64,000 bases of DNA from Branchiostoma floridae (taxonomy: Eukaryota; Chordata; Leptocardii; Amphioxiformes; Branchiostomatidae): contig NC_049979.1 in assembly GCF_000003815.2 (NCBI RefSeq), positions 4,790,206 to 4,854,205 on the forward strand, given 5' to 3'. Positions 19,961-46,601 of this stretch are shown here, piece after piece. Position 1 is the first letter of the stretch, and every line of letters starts with the position of its first letter. The notes beneath the pieces are model-generated. The model was not told the DNA's origin. It made no database searches and saw nothing but the letters and a program-made list of their open reading frames with translations. A program made the translations under genes and the position numbers.

Positions 19961-22900
19961 ATGGCGATGGAAAAGCAGCACATCCTGAAGGACACCCATA
20001 ACCACTCGGTGACGGCCCTGGGGTACCACCCCACCCGCAGGGAGATCCTGGCAGGGTTCGAAGATGGTGTCATCAAGGCCTGGGAGTCGGACAGTGGCAA
20101 ACTTTCACAGGTAACGTTAACGTTAACTGTAGCAATCAATGTAAATTGCCCCTGTTGTTTCCCTTTTTTAAATTTTCTTTCACACCCTGTTTTGTTAAAT
20201 TGTAACCGTTAGCATCCAAAAAAAATTCTCTAACTTTTGGGTACAAATATATAATGGGTCAAGAACGTTATATGACGCCCTTGGAAGAGTTTGTAGATAA
20301 TATCTGAATTTTTTCTCCTCTTGTAACGTTAATGTTACATGGCTATTTTGGAATAGAAGGGTAATTACTATTAAAATAACTCATTGAAAACTGTTCAAGA
20401 AGAACATTCAGGCTGCTTTTGTTTTGTGTTGGACTTTGTAAGCACTTCTTCATCTTGAGAAACCGCCTGTTTTCTGTAGTGTGTCCAGGAGCATGCTGGG
20501 TGGATTACTGACTTCCTGTTCTGGGCGGATGAGAAGCTGCTGCTGTCCGCCTCCAATGACGGGACCATCCTGTGCTGGAGTGCAGGAGGGACGGTCCTGG
20601 ACCGCATCACCTTCGGCTACCCCATCTACAAAATGACCCTTAATGTCAGACGTCATCATCTGATTTGTGGATTCAATGCAGCTGTGAAGGTAAGACATAC
20701 TCTTAGTCGATTGTTTATGAATTAGTTTTTATGTATCTACAGAATTAGGTTAATTTTGAGGCCAGGGATTTGTGAGATACTCTGTCACTTGGTAACCGTT
20801 TAATATGATTCTATTGTAAGGTCAGTGCTGTCTCCAGGACCCGTCCCTCCGTCCCTGGACGGAAATTTACTCGTCGGGACGGAAAAAAAATTCACCCATT
20901 CCGTCCCAAAAAATCTTAATTTCATGACATGAAAATGCAGTTTTGTAAACTTAAAAAGGCAGGTTCAATAGCTAAAATAGGCTTCCGACTTCAAATTTAA
21001 TCGACTTTTGCCTTTTTTTTCACCACGCCTCCACTTTCCAAGCCGCGAGATAAACATCGCCTCACACGGCCCCGACATACGGAGATGTGTGGAGATCAGA
21101 GATCGGCAAAGCGTGCTATTCGCGTGGCGCAAAAGAAGGCGGGGCTGCGGCGTTATCTTACCTAACCACTGTTTTATTTTGCAATGCCGATCGGAATCAC
21201 CCGGCCCTTATACGATTTAAAATCAACATTAACGGGAAACTGCTTTTCATTATGAACCTGACACGGCACTTCAGAAATTATCTTCTTTTTTTCTTTTCTC
21301 GGCCGTCGTGTGTGTGTCGGAGACCTCAGTAAACCGTCACACTGGTGATCTCCATAGTTCTTTTCCCCCTGGTGCAAACTGTAAACAGACGGCAAACACC
21401 ATATTCTCACCGTCTACATCTACGATGTGACAAAGCCACGGCTAATTCTTGCAAAATGTATCCTCAAAAGCACGTTTGTGCTTGGATTTGGGACCGAGTT
21501 CGCAGCGACGTGTTCGTAAAGTTCCGCGCTTCTTCGTTATTGACATGGTGTTACCGCTTTGTCCGCGCCGCTGCTGGCTGTGATTGGTGGGGTGTTGATT
21601 GGATTTGTAGAATTATGACGCACGCCCTGTCGCAGACGCTACTTCAAAAGGCTGCCGCCGAAGCTGCTACCATGGTAACAAAACGTCAAGCCGCATTTTC
21701 CAACTCGCTGCAGCTTACATACATAATTTTCGGCGGTATGTAACGCTGTTTTCACGGAGAAATGTCGGGAATCGAACTTGTATATTTTTTTTTGCCGACC
21801 TTCCACTAAAATTATATGGAAGTAGCCCGCCGAAAAATGTAAGTAGGAGACTATTTTTACAGTGAACCCGCTTGTTTTGACGGTTGACTGCCGACCCCAT
21901 GCATCACATGCCCCCGCATAGGCTGCCCCTTACGGAAAGTTTAGCCGTGAAAACATTTTTTGTTCTGCGTAGTTTGGGTTGAGTTTTGGAATTCGGACTG
22001 ACATTTATTTTATATCAGAAAATAATCATCGGGAGACTGTTTTCTTATCGCAGTATTCTTACCAAGCGCTGTGAACATGACCGCTGCAATTTTTCTCCGA
22101 TCTTTTGCAAATCTGTGCCCTTTGGACGGTACTGGACGATAAGCAGAAAGGTGTCAATTTTATCGAGAAATGTTCATTTCTTGATGGTTAAAGAAACAGC
22201 AACACGACACCAGCAAAATGAAGAGTTATTAAGCAAAATATAGTATAGAAAGTTAATTGATCATGAGCAACCAGTACCAGACAAAATAGGTGATGTTAAC
22301 TTCCTTTTAAAACGATCTTACGAGCTGAAATGCGTCAATGTCCCTCGGCCAATAATGCCAACACCCGCGGCGTTTCGAAATCGTGGGGTGTCGGTAGTCC
22401 TACTTTGCGGAATGAAATTTTGCCTCTGAAAATACGTGAAATGGCGTTTTAGAGGGTTTGAATTTTCAAATTTTCCCGGGGGAGCATGCCCCCGGACCCC
22501 CCTAGTTTGGCAAGCGCCTGTGACGCTCGCGTCGGGCCTTCGGCCCGATCCCCACCCCCCCAAACAATATTAGGGACGGAAACAATTTTTAAGCTGGAGA
22601 CAGCACTGTGTAAGGTACACCATTATAATAAGCAGCTTTAATATGTGACTTTTTTTCCTTTCCAGCTCTTTGATCTAGATGAGAACAAGGAAAGTGGGCA
22701 CTTCATCAAGATGAAGGGGGCACACGTCGCACGGGAGCACACCGACATTGTCCGCTGTATCGTATGTCACGAGAACCGCGTGTACACAGCAGGATATGAC
22801 AGGAAGTTTATGATCTATGACACCATCACCTACCCTGGAACAAAGGGCTTGAACGTTTTATACAGTAACCACAATGCACATGATGCTGGCATCAACTGTA

Positions 22901-25900
22901 TGATCATGGTCAAAGACAGCGAGAATAATACGTGGATCTTGACCGGCTCTTTTGATAAGACTGTTAAGATCTGGTCACCTGACGGGCAGTTGACACATAA
23001 ACTCGACGGCTTCATGTCCGCCATCACCAGCATCTGCTACTGCAAGCCCAGCAAGACAGTCTGGGTGGGGAGTGGGACGTCCTACGCCAGTCTGTACGAT
23101 CCCAAGTCCGGAGAAAACGTCTCGGACTTCATCGGCACCTTTCAGTCCGAGGGTGAGCAGACTCTGAAGTACCACCTGCAGCTGCTGTGTTTCTGTCCCG
23201 AGTTCAACCAGGTGGTGGCCTCCAGCAGTCGCAGGCAGCTGTTCGTGTGGAAGTACAACACTTCGGGCTGCATCACGGCGCTCAAGTGTAAACATGCCGT
23301 GGAGAGTCTTACTTACACACAAAAGGTAATACTGCCAGTTCCTGTCACATTGTTCAGTATCCCACAAAATCTCAACAAAAGACGTGTTGATTTCCTAATC
23401 TACACAGTGATAAAGGATAGAAAAATTCAAGTTCTTGTCCTAACAATACTATTGATTGTTTTCCAAGATTGCTTTGAATAGTTGATTAGTGTTTTTGCCA
23501 TTTTTCTTATCAAGTACATGTGTATAAGATATTTCTTCCTTTGTATGCTGTACCAAGTGCTGTTTCATTGGCTTTTTAGAGTTATCATGATAGTGATATA
23601 AAAAAATATTTCATCTATTCTGTATGTCCTCAGGTCCCTATCTTGATCTTCAGTGGAGGCAGTGACGGCATGTTGAACAAGTGGGAAAGGCTGCAGACCA
23701 ACACCTTCATGTACAGTAAAGAATCCTTCCTGTACAGTGAAGCCCAGGCCAAGCTAGCTGCCATGTTAAAAATCAAGAACAAGAGAACAGAGAGCGATGC
23801 CTCAGGGCACGGGTACCAGTCTGCCTCCAGACAGCACACCATGAACAAGTCCTTCCTGCCACCCGGCAAGAACCGCAGGCACGCCAACGTGGCCTTGTTA
23901 CGGACGATGTTTGTGGAGAGCCTGGACTTGCTGGTCGCCACGTGCGAGGATAGCAACATCTACGTGTGGGGCTTCGATGACGAGGCGGCCACGGTGCTGC
24001 AGAGGATGCAGCCGTCAACCTCGGAGAACCTGGTGCAGAAGTACTTCATCCTGCTGAGTCCTCAGTCCCAGCTGCTTCCCAAGAACGGGACCGGCCAGTT
24101 TGAGGAGCACGACTCCGTCACCAACCGTGTGGCAGGTTTCATCTGTAAGAACGTGCTGCAGGGACACAACAGCTGTGTTACGTCAGTCATTGTGGTGGGA
24201 CGGGAGGCGGGATATGACAGGTGAGAATACAGTACTGTCAGTGTGACGAAGCTTAAAACTGGGCTTCTTCTAGCCTCTGCCAGGCTACGCGGATCAGTCG
24301 TCTAATTGTAGACAAATAGAGTCAATAGTACGCTAGGGTAGTCGGCCGGCCAGAGGAGGCATTTCCTCACTGGCTGACTCCCCTAGCGTACTATTGACTC
24401 TATTTGTCCAATTTTTACAATTAGACTACCAATCCATGGAGCCTGGTAGAGGCTAGGCTTCTTCTACTTGGCTGGTTGATTGTTATAATCAGCTAAATTA
24501 CTAATACATGTAATTAACAAACAAGATGGTGATCAAATCACTTTCTGACAAAACCTCAAGGTTACTCGTGTTATGGAAAATTTATTTGAATTGTCTTAGA
24601 ATTGAATTCATATAAAGAATTTATTGGGATTGTACTGGGATGTAACTCATATTCCTTTGATTGTGCATTGTCAAGGATCCTTGGAAACTGTGAACAAAAA
24701 ATGATGGTAATTGCTTTTCTTGTCTGCACTGTTGGTTACACGTGCACTGTTACACTGGATCACAGTTGTTGATAGAATGCAAAGCTCCTTGTAGAATGTG
24801 AGCAAGCAAGAAGCTAGATACATGTAGTAATCTAATATTGTTTGTTGTTAAATTGGCACCTTTTCTGTTTGGTGCAGGCCCAGCTTTACCTTGGTAGCAT
24901 GCAGGCTGAGTACTTACCAGCAAATGTCCAAAAACTATCTTGCACTTGGCCAGTTTTGCTGACTGAAATATAATCTGTATTCACATGGCTCACTTCCTAA
25001 CACTGATAGTCATGGTTACAGCTTAAAAGCCATTAGTAGTGAGGTTTTTGATGACGTCCATGGAACAGTATGCTCAATGCCTGTGCCATTATTGAAATTT
25101 GTAGTGACCTATGTTACATGGGTGATTCTAGAAATGATGTTAGAGTGAGTTTGTAATGAAATGACGTTGGGATGTCACCACCATGCATACATGTACATCT
25201 ATGCCAGGTATCATTCAAACTATTGCTGATGTCCCTGTCCTTGGTGCTGAAGTAGACTGTAGTGCTACTCTTTGTTTTTCTGACCTTTGAAGAACCAGAT
25301 TTCATTGTTGTTTTCTACCATTTATCATGTGCAGGGCATACTTGGTGAGTGGAGGGTGGGACCGCAGACTCCTGATCTGGGACTTGGCTGCAGGGACCCT
25401 GCATGACTTCTTCCGCAGCAGCACCCCAGAGCTGGCCCCTGAAGCACAGGAGCTGGCCTGCGATGGCATCATCATTGACATGGCATACTGTCCAAAAAGG
25501 TGAGTACGGGGTACATGTATAGCTAGTTCACCTTTTTGCGTTGGGTAACCTATATCCGTTGTTTTTCAAAACAGGGTATTTAGGCACATCAAGCTGACGG
25601 GTGATAGTTTTAAACTGCAGTATACATGTACTGAAAATATTACAATTTGAAACCAATGTCTGTCGACGTGATATCCCCAAATACCCTGTTTTTAAAAGCA
25701 CGGACATAGCTTACCCAATGGATAAAGGTGAACTAGGGTCACAACCTGATAACTCCACAGTCACAGAGGTGTGAGCTTGATATATTTCACACTTGGTACA
25801 AACAAGCACCTCCGTGGTATTGACCTTCGGCATTATTTCCGCAGGAATGAGTTTGCATATGCCTCCAGCGACAAGATGGTGTACATCCGAACCTTCAGCC

Positions 25901-28633
25901 CTGTGGGGAGCGAAATGACGCTGGTCAACACACTACAGGGGCACGAGGGAGAGATCACACAGGTCAGAAAGAACACCGAACTAGTGTTCTAGCCAGCCTG
26001 AAATTTTTTCCGTCCCCTGGATTCTGAATGAAAATGCCATTGAAGTCGATGCGATCCTTGGGGGGTCTTGGGGTATGCTCCCTTGAGAAATTTTGAAATC
26101 TAGACCCTCTGAAATGCTATTTGCTTTATTTTGAGGGGCAAATTTTGCTGGTAGACTCAGCTTGGTTCAATTAATATCTTTACATGCTGATTTTGTCTGT
26201 CACAGAGGATGTAATAGGCAAAATTTTTGTCTGTCCCCAGCACTAAAATTCCATCAAAGGATAAAAGGACTAATGCTAGCTAGAACCCTGGCAGTGACTT
26301 AGGGATAATCACATTGATAAAGGCCCAAATCATCTTTGCTCGCACAATTCAGTTTACAGTTGAAAATGCGCTTTTAGATTTTTAGCTTTAGTTACATTAC
26401 TGTGCATCAAAATGGGGCATCGAAATGGTATTACTGGAAAGTAGATGTAGTATTTGATTTGTTTTTGTAGGTTCGATGGAATCATCTGACAGACAAGTGG
26501 GTGACTGCCTCTGAAGATGGCACCCTGCGGATTTGGTCGGAGGATGGCATGAACTGTGACCAGATCCTCAACGTCCATGGAACGGTATGCTCGAGTGGCT
26601 GTGCCGTTATTGATATTCTTTTTTTAACGAGATTGTTCAAAGCAAGGTCAAGAGACCACTTTGAGGCAATGAACTAAGAAGTTGGCAATTGTGCACGGAG
26701 ATAGCGGTGGACATTTGTTTTGAAGCCTAAGTTGTAGATAGGAGGGAAACAGGAGTCATCAACTGAGTTCCATAATTTTGCTGTCCGGGGAAAGAAACTG
26801 TTGCTGTAGGACTTGGAAACCGGAAATTGAATTTGTAGTGACCTCTGTTACATGGGTGATTCTACTAATGATGTTAGTGTAAGTTTGTTATTGAAATGAT
26901 GTTGGGATGTCACCATGATGCATACTTGTACATCTATGCCAGGTATGGCCAAAAAGTAGTTACTCAAGCAACTGGATATGGTTTTGGAAATGGTCAGGCG
27001 TTTCAACTACTATCCAGTAGTTTTCGTCAGTGACACTGAGGTACTGGATAGTACATTGAAACGTCTGACCGTTTCCAAAACCATATCCAGTTGCTTGAGT
27101 AACTACGTTTGGGCATATCTTGCCATACCTGGATGTCTAACCTACATCATCGTATGCCAGGTACCATTCAAACTAAAGCTGACGTCCCTGTCCTTGGTGC
27201 TGAAGTAGACTGTAGTGCTGCTGCACCGTCTCTGAATGGTTTATCAAGTTTGTTATTGAAATGATGTTGGGATGGCACCATCATGCATACATGTACATCT
27301 ATGCCAGGTATCATTACAATCAAGGTATCATATGAAATCAATTGAAACTAATGCTGATGGCCTGTCCTTGGTTCTGAAGTAGATAGTGTTGCTACTGCGC
27401 CGTCTTTGAATGGTTTACCACCTTAACTGACTGATGTGCAACCTGCCTGTTTCAAAGAAAGTCTTCTGTATAATGTAGTGATGCATATAATAAAAGATTA
27501 GATAATACATTTTGTATGTTGTTTGCCATTAGGTGAGTGCCCTGTGCATCGACCAAACCAACGGCTGCATGGTGGCAGGGGTGCAGGATGTCATCAAGGT
27601 GTACGAATCAGAACAGTACAAACTGGTGCAGACAAATGTTGGTAAGTTGATTTAAAATATGTGAAAGGAGTTATCAGAGTTGCGTTTTGCAATATTATTA
27701 AAGCCATGACTATACTGAGGATCAGTGATCACCCTCTACAAATTTAAGCAAGTAGATATACCCAAACTCCTCCAAATGATAGATTATGTACGTTTTGTGA
27801 TAAGAACTGTAGGTATATAGAAAACAAAGTGCTTTTTCTTCTAGAATGTTCAATGTACAAAGATATACCTGTAAGACATAAAAATGCACACCTAACAAAG
27901 GAAGACTTTCAAATATCTAATGTTATCAGCTATTAAACTACGATTTAATAGAGGGACTCTGTAAGTTCGTCTTTACATGTTTTAAGGAGAGGGAAGAAGT
28001 ATGTAGAAATGTAGACATAAGTAGAACATAGAATAGTTTACCTACTATTCTCTTTGTATGCAACTTACTGCATGTAGCCCCAAAGGGGCATTAATATGCA
28101 ACAAACTTCATTGTCATTGTCATTAAAAAATACATGGTTGATGTCTACCACTCCGTAACAACATGTCTGTGTGACTTTTGCTTCCTGTCCACCCACAGGG
28201 CACACAGATGCCGTGCGCTGCATTATACACATCCCAGAGAGGGCACAGTATGTTTCTTCTTCATGGGATATGACAATACAGTAAGTTGTTGTTCAATGTC
28301 TAATACAATCTGCAGGCTCCGATATGGTATCATGCATCTTAAAATGCATTAGTATGCTCCAAACAACTGCTTTTGAATAAAATCGTTGCCATCTTAAGCT
28401 ACCTCAGAGGGGAGAGGGTTAAGATTCAAGTCCCTGGATAATTCCCAAGGGAAAAAAAATCTAACTAGCCACCACTAAAATGTATCTTTAATCTTACTTA
28501 ATTGTTTTTCCACAGAATATGGAATGCTTACAAGAAACCTGTGCCTCGGAAGAAGGTGCAGCTGGACGAAAACAAGCCCAAGACTTTCATCTTCCCACCA
28601 GGAGGGACCATCAGCGACACCATGTCAGAATAG
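19961..28633 (+). CDS. WD40-repeat protein, 770 residues, ten coding exons; not assigned to a named family
   Basis: Coding exons: 19961-20110, 20480-20689, 22666-23325, 23634-24220, 25335-25499, 25845-25962, 26471-26584, 27533-27641, 28199-28280, 28516-28633. Together they give 2313 nt in one frame with GT-AG borders. The second exon could also begin at 20489. WD-type blades are clear: HSVTALGYHPTRREILAGFE, GWITDFLFWADEKLLLSAS, DGTILCWSAGG, TWILTGSFDKTVKIWSPDG, SGGSDGMLNKWERL, YLVSGGWDRRLLIWDLAAG, KWVTASEDGTLRIWSEDG, YVSSSWDMTIQIWNAYK. They suggest two propellers joined by a charged linker around KIKNKRTESDASG in exon 4. There is no signal peptide or membrane segment. Proteins of this build are usually scaffolds, several of them ciliary, but that is family knowledge rather than evidence here. 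The ATG context is GCCATGGCG. The gene is convergent with TBC1D23. Confidence 0.9.
20823..22608. mobile_element. hAT-like non-autonomous DNA transposon (1786 bp) with perfect 8-bp target duplication
   Basis: Perfect 15-bp terminal inverted repeats CAGTGCTGTCTCCAG / CTGGAGACAGCACTG lie at 20823-20837 and 22594-22608. They are flanked on both sides by TGTAAGGT (20815-20822 and 22609-22616). CAG-starting termini and an 8-bp duplication are the hAT signature. The longest internal open frames are short (about 80-130 codons) and none resembles a transposase. It sits in the intron between coding exons 2 and 3 of the WD40 gene. Confidence 0.9.
24270..24457. mobile_element. Palindromic MITE (about 190 bp)
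   Basis: The outer arms pair TAGCCTCTGCCAGGCT with AGCCTGGTAGAGGCTA. The inner arms pair ACAAATAGAGTCAATAGTAC with its complement. The element lies in the intron after coding exon 4 of the WD40 gene. Confidence 0.7.
25520..25741. mobile_element. MITE family A copy 4 (CTAGTTCACC termini)
   Basis: Starts TAGCTAGTTCACC and ends GGATAAAGGTGAACTAGGG, with GGGTAACCTATATCCG-type sub-terminal repeats and the family core (GATATCCCCAAATACCCTG). It occupies 222 bp of the 345-bp intron between WD40 exons 25335-25499 and 25845-25962, starting 20 bp past the donor. Confidence 0.85.
25982..26292. mobile_element. Diverged hAT-like short element in a WD40-gene intron
   Basis: Inverted ends GTGTTCTAGCCAGC and GCTAGCTAGAACCC lie around 300 bp that include TTTCCGTCCCCTGGA and GGGGTCTTGGGGTATGCTCC, similar in text to the right end of the 20823-22608 element. 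No clear target duplication. Confidence 0.5.
26620..26810 (-). mobile_element. Non-LTR retrotransposon 3' fragment (C-terminus of the RT protein)
   Basis: The minus strand reads KSYSNSFFPRTAKLWNS, then NLGFKTNVHRYLRAQLPTS and a stop (about 26810-26665). The pattern FFPRT..LWNS..FK..V..YL is typical of the extreme C-terminus of LINE reverse transcriptases. The tail continues to TTTTTTTAACGAG. A decayed second copy is at 32138-32370. Confidence 0.75.
26937..27132. mobile_element. Palindromic element inserted into the dispersed repeat
   Basis: Arms CCAGGTATGGCCAAAAAGTA / GTTACTCAAGCAACTGGATA pair with TATCCAGTTGCTTGAGTAAC and GCCATACCTGG over about 195 bp. A related half-copy (ACTTAAGCAACTGGATATGA) is at 43190-43260. 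Confidence 0.75.
27690..28128 (+). mobile_element. 5'-truncated non-LTR retrotransposon 3' end
   Basis: The plus strand reads YTQTPPNDRLCTFCDKNC then IENKVLFLLECSMYKDIP. The C-x2-C followed by E..FLLEC..Y is the usual C-terminal end of LINE reverse transcriptases. The 3' end is TTCATTGTCATTGTCATTAA, a short repeated tail. In a WD40-gene intron. Confidence 0.75.
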
Positions 28634-28856
28634 ATCATTGGGACCACGGCTACTTACATGAAAATTTTATCAGGGACAGTAATTTCTCTATTTGACTTAA
28701 TGTATAAATCTACCACATGCAGTAAGCCAAAGTGTACAGGAGGTATATTTAACAGGATTATTTGTGGATGACACAGCGCTGTAACTACAGTAACTACGCT
28801 GCTATTTTCTATGTTTTATATATTGTGTTCACTTTCCATGTGGATACTATATTTGT

Positions 28857-28904
28857 AATAAACCAATTGTGTCCACTTGGCAGCTAAATTATGTGTTGAA
28901 TAAA
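28857..28904 (+). terminator. Polyadenylation signals of the WD40 gene
   Basis: Two AATAAA hexamers, at 28857-28862 and 28899-28904, lie 220-270 bp after the stop codon at 28633, followed by T-rich and GT-rich sequence. Confidence 0.7.
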
Positions 28905-29311
28905 TCTTTACTTAAATGATCTACACAAAGTTCTCTTTGGGTTTTTTCCTGCTATGTTAAGGCAAACTTAATTGTCTTGACGTAAATTTGCATTTACATG
29001 GCAACGTTTTTGCAAGCTACAGCTCGAAAACTAGCACATGATCAGAACTTGTAAAATGTTAATCAAAAACATGTTTGTGTCTGAGTGAGTGAGTGCAGTT
29101 CCATATCTTCAGTTTTGCGTTGGCTACATGACAGTCAATGCAGTCAGAACAAACAGATTTATAGTAATTGTTGGCCTGGTTTAATGAAAGTTTGCAAAGA
29201 TCTGGGCTGCCACGTGTGTACATGACCCTTTGTAAATGCAGTTTGGCACAAAGACACCAGGATTACCTCCACTGAACAGCAGGCAATGCAATTTATGTAA
29301 CATCATTTAAG

Positions 29312-29752
29312 TTAAGCTAAGGGCACAACTCGCCGTACGTGCAATTTGTAAATTTTTTGGGGATGCCATTTCCGCCACATATTTCTGAAAACGTTCAGCC
29401 TGTACAGGGCACGTGAGGGCCAATCCGCAGTCCAATGGCACACATACCTGCACGTAAACTTCTACGGCATGTCTGCGTGCTCCAAATTCTGTCGGATTCT
29501 CTACGTGTTCAGACGGAGGCGGTACTTACCACTTCGTTCGTTCGTTCGTTCGTCCCATAGCCTTTTAATCAGCCGTAGGCTGATTAATTAGCCGTAGGGG
29601 CAGCACAACATGTTATGCTGACTCAACAGGCTTTTAGTCCCCTGGCGGCGCCTATCTCCTCTACTTACCACTTATGGATCCCAAAAGATTGTCCACGTTT
29701 TGGCATGTAGACAGCACGCATTTGCACGTACGGCTTTGCGCCCTTAGCTTAA
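29312..29752. mobile_element. Inverted-repeat element family H copy 1
   Basis: Ends TTAAGCTAAGGGCACAACTC and its partial complement TTTGCGCCCTTAGCTTAA; the inner blocks CCGTACGTGCAA and TTGCACGTACGG also pair. It contains (CGTT)n and an internal ATCAGCCGTAGGCTGAT palindrome. A second copy at 44766-45482 is interrupted. Confidence 0.8.
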
Positions 29753-29984
29753 TAGTGTATATCTAGAGTGGCAAAGTGAGGCATTTTCCAAGCACACGAA
29801 GCTTTCATCTTTCTCCACTCATTGTGGGACACCAATGTACAGATTACTGGTACATAACAATATTCGTATATTATCATTATACTTTTAGCTATAGTAAATT
29901 CTGAAGCTTGCTTGGAAAATATGAATTGAGATGTCTAACCTTCATAAACCTTTGAATTGAATATCTTTCGGGATTCTAGCCGAT

Positions 29985-30727
29985 NNNNNNNNNNNNNNNN
30001 NNNNNNNNNNNNNNNNNNNNNNNNNNNNNNNNNNNNNNNNNNNNNNNNNNNNNNNNNNNNNNNNNNNNNNNNNNNNNNNNNNNNNNNNNNNNNNNNNNNN
30101 NNNNNNNNNNNNNNNNNNNNNNNNNNNNNNNNNNNNNNNNNNNNNNNNNNNNNNNNNNNNNNNNNNNNNNNNNNNNNNNNNNNNNNNNNNNNNNNNNNNN
30201 NNNNNNNNNNNNNNNNNNNNNNNNNNNNNNNNNNNNNNNNNNNNNNNNNNNNNNNNNNNNNNNNNNNNNNNNNNNNNNNNNNNNNNNNNNNNNNNNNNNN
30301 NNNNNNNNNNNNNNNNNNNNNNNNNNNNNNNNNNNNNNNNNNNNNNNNNNNNNNNNNNNNNNNNNNNNNNNNNNNNNNNNNNNNNNNNNNNNNNNNNNNN
30401 NNNNNNNNNNNNNNNNNNNNNNNNNNNNNNNNNNNNNNNNNNNNNNNNNNNNNNNNNNNNNNNNNNNNNNNNNNNNNNNNNNNNNNNNNNNNNNNNNNNN
30501 NNNNNNNNNNNNNNNNNNNNNNNNNNNNNNNNNNNNNNNNNNNNNNNNNNNNNNNNNNNNNNNNNNNNNNNNNNNNNNNNNNNNNNNNNNNNNNNNNNNN
30601 NNNNNNNNNNNNNNNNNNNNNNNNNNNNNNNNNNNNNNNNNNNNNNNNNNNNNNNNNNNNNNNNNNNNNNNNNNNNNNNNNNNNNNNNNNNNNNNNNNNN
30701 NNNNNNNNNNNNNNNNNNNNNNNNNNN
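29985..30727. other. Assembly gap (743 N)
   Basis: Run of N between the WD40 gene and TBC1D23. The X-containing open frames across it carry no information. Confidence 0.99.
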
Positions 30728-31712
30728 TAGCGAACAATACACAGCAAAATTATGTGCGCTGTAAGATCCTCCAACGATCCAGGTGATAATAATAATAATA
30801 ATACAATAAAGATATGTCATTTCATGTGCCACATGGCAAAGGAAAGCACAAAAAAGGTCCATAAAAGCATACATTTTTACAATAGCCACCAAGAGTTAGG
30901 AAAAAAAGGTGCTGTCTGCCTCAATAGGGTTACATACCACCCTCATCACTGACATGATAATTTCACTAGCAGAAACACTGACGTCTAGCTTTTCCTGCTG
31001 TTCCATGTAGCATAGCAACACTCATCTTTAAGTGCAAAACATGGAAAGTTTGGTTTGTATATTTATAATGCAACATTTTCACTATCGTTGAAATTGGATG
31101 TGAAAATTGTACTAAATGTTAGTCTTTGTCTTACACTATGCTGAAAAGATTTGCACAGATCAGAGTGTGCAGTAAGTGGAATAGTAGAAAGGATTACTTT
31201 AATGTAGAGCCTTATTGTAGGTCAGAGATTGTGAAGTCATCTTAGTCTTAGCACATAACCAATGCAATTGGATTTTTGTTAGGTCCCCTAAATATTATAT
31301 CATACCACATCTTAAGGTATTTCCTCTTATAGGAATCATTAATTAAGTTACCAGAATGGACATCATATTATGCAAAATGTATTATCATTTACATGTATGT
31401 ACCATGATGTATGTATCACATACATGGATGTACCCATAATTATATCACAGGACTCTAGTGTCTAGTTTCACAAACGACAAAATGTCCTTCAAACAAAAGG
31501 TAAAACATAAATTAGCCAGAAAGGTGACAAAAGGAAAACAACAAAACATAAAACAATACAGGAAAGGTATAGGAATAGAACAGGTTCAGTTCAAATTGTC
31601 GGAAGAGCTCTAAAGGTAAATCATGGCGTACTGTGCCCTTGTGTCTGTCTGTCTAGAGCTGAACACTGATCAAAAGGAATCTGGAATTGCACGAATGATG
31701 CGTTGCAGGAGG
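30728..31712. other. Spacer and probable TBC1D23 3' UTR
   Basis: AT-rich sequence with a short ATA/ATAATA tract near 30787. I see no gene. Because TBC1D23 ends at 31713 on the minus strand, its 3' UTR should start here; no convincing polyadenylation hexamer was found near the stop. Confidence 0.4.

Positions 31713-46601
<14,889 letters not shown>

Larger units (their letters stand above)
25085..27410. repeat. Dispersed repeat, three partial copies in WD40-gene introns
   Basis: The blocks ATGATGTTAGAGTGAGTTTG / CATGCATACATGTACATCTA / CCTGTCCTTGGTGCTGAAGT recur at about 25085-25270, 26825-26945 continuing at 27150-27225, and 27245-27410. The middle copy is split by the palindrome at 26937-27132. 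The family is not recognised; in one copy the exon at 26471-26584 is followed directly by LINE-like sequence. Confidence 0.7.

Noticed and set aside
20823-22608. A host gene inside the large hAT-like element (open frames at 21345-21743 and 21986-22243)
   Set aside because: The frames are short, have no recognisable domain and lie within sharply defined transposon ends.
23326-23481. Extension of the 278-codon open frame past 23325
   Set aside because: Runs into an intron; a GT donor at 23326 and the acceptor at 23633 keep the WD40 frame.
29935-30892. Several 250-316-codon open frames across 29.9-30.9 kb
   Set aside because: They are read through a run of N; the visible residues at either side carry no coding signal.
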